Of a stretch of 64,000 nt of DNA, positions 58,128 through 64,000 are shown in pieces. Source of the stretch: Nocardioides sp. SYSU D00038 (GTDB lineage Bacteria; Actinomycetota; Actinomycetes; Propionibacteriales; Nocardioidaceae); the NCBI RefSeq assembly GCF_016924665.1, contig NZ_JAFFJT010000031.1, positions 62,001-126,000 on the forward strand. Reading direction: 5' to 3'. The notes beneath the pieces were generated by a model that was given only the letters and a program-made list of their open reading frames with translations, was not told the DNA's origin and made no database searches. Numbering within the stretch: the stretch's first letter is position 1; every line of letters starts with the position of its first letter. A program made the translations under genes and the position numbers.

Positions 58128-59804
58128 TCAGCCGGCCAGCGCGACCCGGACGGCGTCGCGGGCGGCCATCGGGTCGGAGGCGGCCAGAGCGGCGTCGGCG
58201 GCGGCCCGGCACGCCTCGTCGGTGACGGTGCCGAGCTGGGCGCCGACCGCGCGCACGGCGGCCGCGGCCATCGACAGCGACCCGATCCCCAGCCCCACCA
58301 GCACGCAGGCGAGCAGCGGGTCGGCGGCGGCCTCGCCGCACACCCCGACCGGCTTGCCGGCCGCCCGCCCCGCGCGAGCGGTCATCGCGACCAGGTGGAG
58401 CACCGCCGGCTGCCACGGGTCGGTGAGGTGGGCGAGGTCGGTGGCCATCCGGTCGGCGGCCATCGTGTACTGGGTCAGGTCGTTGGTACCGATCGAGAGG
58501 AAGTCGACGACCTCCAGCACCCGCTCGGCCAGCAGCGCCGACGACGGCACCTCCACCATCACCCCCGCCTTGAGCCCGCGCTCCCGCACCGCCTCGGCGA
58601 ACGACGCCGCCTCCGCCACCGTGGCGACCATCGGCGCCATCACCCAGGTCTCGGTGCCGGTCTCGGCGGCGGCCGCGGCCACCGCGTCGAGCTGGCGCTC
58701 GAGCAGCCCGGGGTTGTCGAAGGAGAGGCGCAGTCCACGGACGCCGAGCGCGGGGTTCTCCTCGCCCTCGTGGGTCGCGAAGGTGATCGGCTTGTCGGAG
58801 CCGGCGTCGAGGGTGCGCACGACGACGTAGCGACCGGCGAAGGGACGCAGCACGTCGGCGTAGATCGCCGCCTGCTCGTCCACGCCGGGTTCCTCGGTGC
58901 GGTTGAGGAAGCACAGCTCGGTGCGGAACAGTCCCACCCCCTCCACCGGGGCGTCGGCCGACGAGGCCGCGGACGGCCCGTCGGCGACGTTGGCCAGCAG
59001 CTTCACCGAGGTGCCGTCGGCGGTGGCGCCGGTGCCGGTCCACGAGGCCTGCGCCTCGCGGGCGGCGCGGTCGGCGGCGACCGCCGCCTCGGCGCGCTCG
59101 GGGTCGGGGTCGAGCTCGACGGTGCCGGCGACGCCGTCGACCAGCAGCGGGGTCCCGTCGCCCACGTCGAGGACGCCGGCGGTGCCCACCACGCACGGGA
59201 TCGCGAGCTGGCGGGCGATGATCGCGGTGTGACTGGTCGGCCCGCCCTTCTCGGTGACCAGGGCCACCACCAGCGCCGGGTCGAGCCCGGCGGTGTCGGC
59301 GGGCGCCAGGTCCTCGGCGACCAGCACCGACGGCGCCACCGGTGCCGGCGCGCCGGGCTCGGGCACCCCGACGATGCGGGCGACCAGCCGGCGCTCGATG
59401 TCGCGCAGGTCGGTGGCCCGCTCGGCCATCAGCCCGCCCATGCCGGTGAAGATCGAGACGAACTGGTCCACCGCGGCGTGCACGGCCGCGAGCAGGTCAC
59501 CGTCGCTGCGCACCGCCTTCGCCACCGCTCCCCTCAGCCCCTTGTCGCGGGCCAGGCCGGCGCTCGCCGTCAGCACCTCGGCCGCGGCCCCGTGGGCCAC
59601 GCCGGCCTTGGCCTCGAAGCCGCCGGCGACCTGGTCGACCGCGGCGTCGTAGGCGGCCAGGGCGGCGTCGCCATCGGCGAAGTCGCCGGTGCCGAAGCGG
59701 GCAACGGCGTCGGAGTCGACACCTGCGCGGGCCACCAGCGCCGGCGCGTGCGCCAGACCGGGGACGACGGGGGTGCCGCGGAGCGTGGTGGCTACGGTGA
59801 CCAT
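58128..59804 (-). CDS. ptsI: PTS enzyme I (phosphoenolpyruvate-protein phosphotransferase)
   Basis: 558 residues. The phospho-histidine is H192 in EKGGPTSHTAIIARQLAIPCVVG. Other PEP-binding motifs are GVGLFRTELCFLNR near residue 265, DAGSDKPITF near residue 320, EVPSSALLAERV near 420 and VGVCGEAAAD near 500. It transfers phosphate from PEP to HPr, encoded at 61630. The ATG at 59804 is preceded by a possible -10 (TTTACT) six bases upstream; an in-frame GTG two codons earlier is an alternative. Divergent from the DeoR gene. Confidence 0.94.
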   Translation of the reverse strand: MVTVATTLRGTPVVPGLAHAPALVARAGVDSDAVARFGTGDFADGDAALAAYDAAVDQVAGGFEAKAGVAHGAAAEVLTASAGLARDKGLRGAVAKAVRSDGDLLAAVHAAVDQFVSIFTGMGGLMAERATDLRDIERRLVARIVGVPEPGAPAPVAPSVLVAEDLAPADTAGLDPALVVALVTEKGGPTSHTAIIARQLAIPCVVGTAGVLDVGDGTPLLVDGVAGTVELDPDPERAEAAVAADRAAREAQASWTGTGATADGTSVKLLANVADGPSAASSADAPVEGVGLFRTELCFLNRTEEPGVDEQAAIYADVLRPFAGRYVVVRTLDAGSDKPITFATHEGEENPALGVRGLRLSFDNPGLLERQLDAVAAAAAETGTETWVMAPMVATVAEAASFAEAVRERGLKAGVMVEVPSSALLAERVLEVVDFLSIGTNDLTQYTMAADRMATDLAHLTDPWQPAVLHLVAMTARAGRAAGKPVGVCGEAAADPLLACVLVGLGIGSLSMAAAAVRAVGAQLGTVTDEACRAAADAALAASDPMAARDAVRVALAG

Positions 59805-59837
59805 GCTCACAGTAAAGGGGCGGCGGTCCTTGACAGT

Positions 59838-59847
59838 CAACACATTC
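59838..59847. promoter_or_regulatory. Candidate DeoR operator box between ptsI and the regulator gene
   Basis: CAACACATTC, one base different from the box at 41984-41993 near mtlA, in the 81-bp divergent gap; a natural place for autoregulation by the DeoR protein. Confidence 0.3.
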
Positions 59848-59885
59848 GGGCGTAAAACCACAGATACGAAGATGGGAGACGTCGG

Positions 59886-60659
59886 GTGACGATGTACGCC
59901 GAGGAGCGGCAGCAGGCCATGGCCCAGCTGGTCGCCGAGCGGGGCCGGCTGTCGGTCAACGAGCTGGCCGAGCGCTACGACGTCACCACCGAGACTGTAC
60001 GCCGCGACCTGTCCACGCTGGAGCGGATCGGGCTGGTCCGGCGCGTGCACGGCGGCGCGGTGCCGGCCAGCACCCTGGCCGTCATCGAGTCCGGTCTGGT
60101 CGAGCGCGACGCCGCCAACACCACCCAGAAGGAGCGGATCGCCCGCGCCGCCCTCGACCTCCTGCCGGCCCCCGGCTCGACGGTGCTGATGGACGCCGGC
60201 TCGACCACCTCGCGGCTGGTCAGCCTGCTCCCCCGCGACCACGCGCTCGTCGTCCACACCCACTCGGTGCCGATCGCCGCCCGGCTGACCGGCAACCCCC
60301 AGGTCGAGCTGCACCTGCTGCCGGGCCGGGTGCGCGACACCACCCAGGCCGCGGTGGGCGCCGACACCGTCGCGGCGGTGCGCGAGATCCGCGCCGACGT
60401 GGTCTTCCTCGGCACCAACGGCATCACCGCCGGGCACGGCCTCTCCACCCCCGACCGCGACGAGGCGGCCACCAAGCGGGCGATGGTCGCCAGCGCGCGG
60501 CAGGTCGTCGTGCTCGCCGACGCCAGCAAGGTCGGGAAGGAGCTCGCGATCCGGTTCGCCTCCCTCGACGACGTCGACGTGGTCGTCACCGACGACGGCC
60601 TCGACCCCCGCGACCGAGCCCAGCTCGCGGCCGCCGGCGTGGACGTCGTGGTCGCATGA
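59886..60659 (+). CDS. DeoR/GlpR-family transcriptional regulator
   Basis: 257 residues. The N-terminal HTH is RGRLSVNELAERYDVTTETVRRDLSTLERIGLVRRVHGGAV, the full DeoR signature, and the C-terminal sensor domain has DAGSTTSRLVSLL and FLGTNGITAGHGLSTPDRDEAATKRAM. Such regulators respond to sugar phosphates, here probably fructose-1-phosphate because fruK follows with an ATGA overlap. GGGAGA lies 6 bases before the GTG start; an ATG two codons later is possible. Confidence 0.92.
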   Translation: MTMYAEERQQAMAQLVAERGRLSVNELAERYDVTTETVRRDLSTLERIGLVRRVHGGAVPASTLAVIESGLVERDAANTTQKERIARAALDLLPAPGSTVLMDAGSTTSRLVSLLPRDHALVVHTHSVPIAARLTGNPQVELHLLPGRVRDTTQAAVGADTVAAVREIRADVVFLGTNGITAGHGLSTPDRDEAATKRAMVASARQVVVLADASKVGKELAIRFASLDDVDVVVTDDGLDPRDRAQLAAAGVDVVVA

Positions 60660-61615
60660 TCGTCACGCTCACGCCCAACCCCAGCCACGACCGCACGGTC
60701 GCGCTCACCTCGGCCCTCGAGCGCGGCGCCGTGCAGCGGGTGGCCTCGATGACCTCCCAGGCCGGCGGCAAGGGCGTGAACATCTCGCGGGCGGCGGTCA
60801 AGGCCGGGCTGCCCACCGTGGCGGTGCTGCCGGCCGACCCCGACGACCCCTTCGTCCACGACCTGCTCGCGGCGGGCATCGACTGCCGCCCGGCACGCAC
60901 CACGGGCGCGGTGCGGGTCAACGTCACGATCAGCGAGCCCGACGGCACGACCACGAAGCTCAACAGCCCCGGCCCGGCCGCCACCCCCGACCTGCTGCGG
61001 GCGCTGCTGGAGACGCTGCGCGACCACGCCCGGACGGCCGACTGGGTGGTGCTGGCCGGCTCGCTGCCGCCCGCCGCCCCCGACGAGTGGTACGCCGACC
61101 TGGTCGCCGCCCTGCGCGACACCCCGGCCCGGATCGCGGTCGACACCAGCGAGGGCCCGCTGCGCGCCCTGGTCGACCGGCTGCCGGCAGTGGCGCCGCA
61201 CCTGATGAAGCCCAACGGCGAGGAGCTGGCGTCGTTCACCGGGGGCGACGCCGACGAGCTCGAGGCCGACCCCGCGGCCGCCGCCCGGGCGGCCCGCGCC
61301 CTGGTCGAGCGGGGCGTCGAGGCGGTGCTGGCCACCCTCGGCGCCCGCGGCGCGGTGCTGGTGACCGCCGACGGCGCCTGGCACGCCGCTCCCCCGCCGA
61401 CCACCGTGGTCAGCACGGTGGGCGCCGGCGACTCGAGCCTCTTCGGCTATTTGCTCGGCACCCACCGCGGCCACCCGGCACCGGAGTGCCTGGCGCTGGC
61501 GGTCGCCTACGGCAGCGCCGCGGCCGGTCTGCCCGGCACCACGATCCCGCTGCCCACCCAGGTCCGCCCCGACCTGGTCGTCACCCGCGAGCTCACGTCC
61601 CCGTCCACCGCCTGA
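60656..61615 (+). CDS. fruK: 1-phosphofructokinase
   Basis: 319 residues, PfkB family. LTPNPSHDRTVALTS at the start, AGGKGVNISRAAVKAGL near residue 38 and STVGAGDSSLFGYLLG near residue 255 (catalytic Asp in AGDS) identify the tagatose-6-P/1-phosphofructokinase branch. It converts fructose-1-phosphate to fructose-1,6-bisphosphate. The start overlaps the DeoR stop (ATGA) and ptsH follows 14 bases later. No fructose permease gene is present in the locus. Confidence 0.92.
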   Translation: MIVTLTPNPSHDRTVALTSALERGAVQRVASMTSQAGGKGVNISRAAVKAGLPTVAVLPADPDDPFVHDLLAAGIDCRPARTTGAVRVNVTISEPDGTTTKLNSPGPAATPDLLRALLETLRDHARTADWVVLAGSLPPAAPDEWYADLVAALRDTPARIAVDTSEGPLRALVDRLPAVAPHLMKPNGEELASFTGGDADELEADPAAAARAARALVERGVEAVLATLGARGAVLVTADGAWHAAPPPTTVVSTVGAGDSSLFGYLLGTHRGHPAPECLALAVAYGSAAAGLPGTTIPLPTQVRPDLVVTRELTSPSTA

Positions 61616-61629
61616 CCCCGAGGAGAACC

Positions 61630-61887
61630 ATGCCCACCAGGTCCGTCGTCGTCGGCTCCGCCGTCGGCCTCCACGCCCGCCCCGCCGCGATCATCTCCGA
61701 GAAGGCGGCCGAGCTCGGCTCCGAGGTGCTCATCGGCATCCCCGGCGGCGACCCGGTCGACGCCAGCTCGGCCCTGCTGATCATGACCCTCGGCGCCGGC
61801 AAGGACGACACCGTCGAGGTCTCCGGCGACGACGAGGCGGCCGTCGACGCGATCGCCGCGCTGGTCGAGCAGGACCTCGACGCCTGA
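61630..61887 (+). CDS. ptsH: PTS phosphocarrier protein HPr
   Basis: 85 residues. The phospho-histidine H15 is in AVGLHARPAAII, and Ser46 is at the usual regulatory position in VDASSALLIMTLGAG. It carries phosphate from EI to EII permeases such as the mannitol IICBA at 39.9 kb. GAGGAG lies 5 bases before the ATG. Last gene of deoR-fruK-ptsH. Confidence 0.95.
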   Translation: MPTRSVVVGSAVGLHARPAAIISEKAAELGSEVLIGIPGGDPVDASSALLIMTLGAGKDDTVEVSGDDEAAVDAIAALVEQDLDA

Positions 61888-61908
61888 CCCACCGGGATAG
61901 TCCCTGCG

Positions 61909-62973
61909 TCAGGCCATCTCGCCCCGACCCGGGCCGGGGTCGGGCGGGCGTACGGCGGCGTCGCGGCGGCGGCAGAGCTCGCGGTAGACCACGCGGGCCC
62001 CGACGGCGCGGCGCAGCTCGCGCATGATCACGGTGAAGAACTCGCGCCGGTAGGTGTCGTCGGTGATCGCGGTGACGGTGAAGTAGAGGCCCGCGAAGCC
62101 GGCGAGGAACGTCGACACCCGGATCAGCTCGACGCTGACCAGCTCGGGGCCGGGCAGGTGGTGCGGGATCGCGGTGCCGTCGGCAGCCTCGGTGCCGAGC
62201 CAGCTCTGGATGACGTCCTCCTGGATCGCCACCGCGCCGAAGACCACGAAGAACAGGAAGACGGCGACGGCGAGCAGGAACACCTGCACCAGCTGGGCGA
62301 CGAGCAGCACGATCACCAGGTTGACCATCTGGAGGCCGCCGACCTGGGCCTCCTCCGGCAGGTCGATGTCGTCGGTGGCGACCAGCTCGACCGCCGCCTG
62401 CTCCAGCGGCGTGCCGGCGGCCGTGGTCACCAGGTCGCCCTCGTGGATGTGGTCGTCGAAGTCGTCGAGCTCCTGGCGCAGCCGCGGCACCAGGAAGCCC
62501 ACCGCGGCCAGCGCGAAGAACAGGATGGCGGTCCACAGCACGCCGCCCTCGAGCGACGAGGCGACCTGCCACACCTCGGTGTTGATGAACAGGAACGTGA
62601 TGAAGAGCAGCAGCATCGGCAGGGCACGGGTCGCCAGCGGCACCAGCAGCCCCAGGCTGCGGAACGCCCGCCGCACCGCCCAGCCCGCGATCACCGCCGC
62701 GCGCAGCGCGCGCAGGGCGTAGAGCAGCAGCCAGCCGATCAGCACGCTGGCCCCCACCGCCACGCCGGCCGCGGCGTCGAGCAGCAGCCCGGCAGCCACG
62801 CCGGTGGTCGCGCCGAGCACCGCACCGATCACCGCCACGCCCACCACCCGGCCGCGGGAGAGGCGGGCCAGCACGTCGTTGCGGACGTCGTCGACGAAGT
62901 ACGGCAGCCCGTGCCGCAGGAACCAGGACTCGGCCGCCTCGATGGGCGTCTGCGGCACGGACCGCTCAGCCAC
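61909..62973 (-). CDS. Multi-spanning membrane protein of unknown function
   Basis: 354 residues. Soluble start (TPIEAAESWFLRHGLPYFVDDVRNDV), then two glycine/alanine-rich helices (VVGVAVIGAVLGATTGVAAGLLL; GVAVGASVLIGWLLLYAL), three more near 108-175, a soluble acidic stretch (LVTTAAGTPLEQAAVELVATDDIDLPEEA), and three further helices. The pattern resembles uncharacterised actinobacterial membrane proteins; no transport or enzyme motif is recognised. Its GTG overlaps the ribF stop by 8 bases, so it is in the truB-ribF transcript. Confidence 0.6.
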   Translation of the reverse strand: MAERSVPQTPIEAAESWFLRHGLPYFVDDVRNDVLARLSRGRVVGVAVIGAVLGATTGVAAGLLLDAAAGVAVGASVLIGWLLLYALRALRAAVIAGWAVRRAFRSLGLLVPLATRALPMLLLFITFLFINTEVWQVASSLEGGVLWTAILFFALAAVGFLVPRLRQELDDFDDHIHEGDLVTTAAGTPLEQAAVELVATDDIDLPEEAQVGGLQMVNLVIVLLVAQLVQVFLLAVAVFLFFVVFGAVAIQEDVIQSWLGTEAADGTAIPHHLPGPELVSVELIRVSTFLAGFAGLYFTVTAITDDTYRREFFTVIMRELRRAVGARVVYRELCRRRDAAVRPPDPGPGRGEMA

Positions 62974-63901
62974 CGAGCAGCTCCCGCGCGCGGTCGACGT
63001 CGGCGCCCATCTGCTCCACCAGCGCCTCGACGGAGTCGAAGGCCACCATGCCGCGCAGCCGCTCGACGAACGACACCTCCACCTCGACGCCGTAGAGCTC
63101 GAGGTCGGTGCGGTCGAGCACGTAGCTCTCGACCCGGCGCTCGCGCACGCCGTCGAAGGTCGGGTTGGTGCCCACGCTGATCGCGGCGGGGAAGGTCTCG
63201 CCGGTGTCGCGGCGGCGCAGCCACCCGGCGTACACGCCGTCGGGGGGTACGGCGGTCAGCCCGTCGGTCGGCACGTTGGCGGTGGGGTAGCCCAGCTCGC
63301 GGCCGCGCTGGTCGCCCTGCACGACGACGCCGCGCACGCTGTAGGGCCGGCCGAGCGCCTCGGCGGCCCCGGCGACGTCGCCGGCGGCCAGGCAGGTGCG
63401 GACGTAGGTCGACGACCAGACCATCGGACCGCCGTCGAGCGGGATCCCCTCGGCGGTGAAGTCGTGGCCGGCGCCGAAGGCGGCCAGCGTGGCGACGTCG
63501 CCGGCCGCGCGGCTGCCGTAGCGGAAGTTGGCCCCCACCACGACCGCGGCGGCGTGCACGGTGTCGACCAGCACCCGCTGCGCGAACTCGTCGGGCGACC
63601 AGTCGGCCATGGCGCGGTCGAAGGGCAGCGCCAGCACGTGGTCGGCGCCGGCGTCGGCCAGCAGCTCGGCGCGCACCGGCAGCGAGGTCAGCTGGGTCGG
63701 GGCGTGCTCGGGGCGCAGCACCGCCATCGGGTGCGGGTCGAAGGTCACCACGACGACCGCCACGCCGAGGCCGTCGGCGATCTCGCGGGCCCGGCCCAGC
63801 ACCCTGCGGTGGCCGAGGTGGACGCCGTCGAAGTTGCCGACCACGGCCACCGTGCGGCCGAGGTCGGCCGGGACCTCCGCCAGGGAGCGCCAGATGTGCA
63901 C
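62966..63901 (-). CDS. ribF: Bifunctional riboflavin kinase / FAD synthetase
   Basis: 311 residues. The N-terminal FAD-synthetase (nucleotidyltransferase) domain has VGNFDGVHLGHRRVL and VVTFDPHPMAVL, then GANFRYGSRAAGD and SSTYVRTCLAAGDV. The C-terminal flavokinase domain has GRELGYPTANV, PDGVYAGWL and ISVGTNPTFDG. It makes FMN and FAD from riboflavin. The GTG at 63901 follows TAGAGT by 6 bases, so ribF may also be transcribed alone although truB is directly upstream. Confidence 0.95.
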   Translation of the reverse strand: MHIWRSLAEVPADLGRTVAVVGNFDGVHLGHRRVLGRAREIADGLGVAVVVVTFDPHPMAVLRPEHAPTQLTSLPVRAELLADAGADHVLALPFDRAMADWSPDEFAQRVLVDTVHAAAVVVGANFRYGSRAAGDVATLAAFGAGHDFTAEGIPLDGGPMVWSSTYVRTCLAAGDVAGAAEALGRPYSVRGVVVQGDQRGRELGYPTANVPTDGLTAVPPDGVYAGWLRRRDTGETFPAAISVGTNPTFDGVRERRVESYVLDRTDLELYGVEVEVSFVERLRGMVAFDSVEALVEQMGADVDRARELLGG

Positions 63902-63907
63902 GAGCCG

Positions 63908-63913
63908 ACTCTA
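63908..63913 (-). promoter_or_regulatory. -10 element of a leaderless promoter (ribF)
   Basis: TAGAGT on the minus strand ends 6 bases before the ribF GTG. Confidence 0.5.
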
Positions 63914-63921
63914 GTGCGGGC

Positions 63922-64000
63922 TCAGACGAAGACGGCGGTGGGTCGGGCCCGTCCGCCGTCCGGCTCGTAGAGCGCGAGGAACTCGCCGTCCGGTGCGAAC
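63922..64000 (-). CDS. truB: tRNA pseudouridine synthase B, last 25 codons (5' part outside window)
   Basis: Only the 3' end is in the window: FAPDGEFLALYEPDGGRARPTAVFV followed by TGA (read as FAPDGEFLALYE, then PDGGRARPTAVFV). The F-A-P-D-G-x-F-L-A-L-Y-E ending is typical of the C-terminal domain of TruB, which makes pseudouridine 55 in tRNA, and truB-ribF is a widely kept gene order. The short visible length limits certainty. Confidence 0.75.
   Translation of the reverse strand, partial: FAPDGEFLALYEPDGGRARPTAVFV

Overview
The window is about 72-73% G+C with dense, short-spaced genes, many GTG starts and many 4-base stop/start overlaps. The gene families and their order (ctaE-qcrCAB beside trpD, ctaC-ctaD-ctaF, DUF3043, a DEDD exonuclease with a UvrC-like half) point to a chromosome of a high-GC actinobacterium, most likely Nocardioidaceae (Nocardioides or a relative). 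That assignment is inferred from gene content and style, not from a 16S sequence. I see no tRNA, rRNA, CRISPR array, complete insertion sequence or prophage.

Layout. 1-1.3 kb: end of a DEDD/UvrC-like nuclease gene and a stand-alone Lrp/AsnC ligand-binding domain. 1.4-11.7 kb: a cell-surface region with a 1357-residue secreted fibronectin-III-like repeat protein, a four-gene operon (DUF2142 membrane protein, glycosyltransferase, methyltransferase, flippase) whose genes are joined by 4-base overlaps, a divergent GT2/DUF2304 pair and a YgjV-like membrane protein. A near-identical long palindrome lies upstream of both the repeat protein and the glycan genes. 11.7-19.1 kb and 23.9-27.0 kb: the aerobic respiratory chain (ctaE-qcrCAB, a CtaG-type assembly protein, and ctaC-ctaD-ctaF), with trpD and a receiver-like protein beside it. 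Between these two blocks are a luciferase-like oxidoreductase, a REP-like repeat region with a frameshifted GIY-YIG nuclease gene, two secreted cysteine-containing proteins of unknown function and a lipoprotein L,D-transpeptidase.

27-33.6 kb: sulfur and cofactor genes (cysteine desulfurase plus TusA-like protein, ErpA-type Fe-S carrier, quinolinate synthase), a PfkB kinase, glycerate kinase and a GNAT protein. 33.6-39.8 kb: a GAF histidine kinase, PspA, DUF3043, a DMT-like transporter, an aldo/keto reductase, a second GNAT protein and the AzlC/AzlD branched-chain amino-acid exporter. 39.9-43.2 kb: a mannitol-type PTS IICBA permease divergent from a zinc alcohol dehydrogenase. 43.2-50.2 kb: dapB, a small methyltransferase, a SatD-like HTH protein with its membrane partner, an M16 peptidase, pnp and rpsO. 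50.4-57.9 kb: two divergent molybdenum enzymes, an MMPL exporter and a divergent two-component system. 58.1-61.9 kb: the general PTS genes (ptsI, a DeoR regulator, fruK, ptsH) without a fructose permease. 61.9-64 kb: a membrane protein, ribF and the last codons of truB.

Two organising features recur. Many genes appear to be leaderless: a TANNNT-type -10 hexamer ends 6-8 bases before an ATG or GTG, and this was used to choose several starts. Convergent gene pairs are commonly separated by strong hairpins, some of which (43.2, 58.05 and 20.2 kb) look like dispersed palindromic elements rather than ordinary terminators. The best candidates for something undescribed are the paired surface-gene palindromes, the repeat field around the GIY-YIG gene, the SatD-like/membrane pair with its inverted-repeat operator, and the histidine-rich tail of QcrB.
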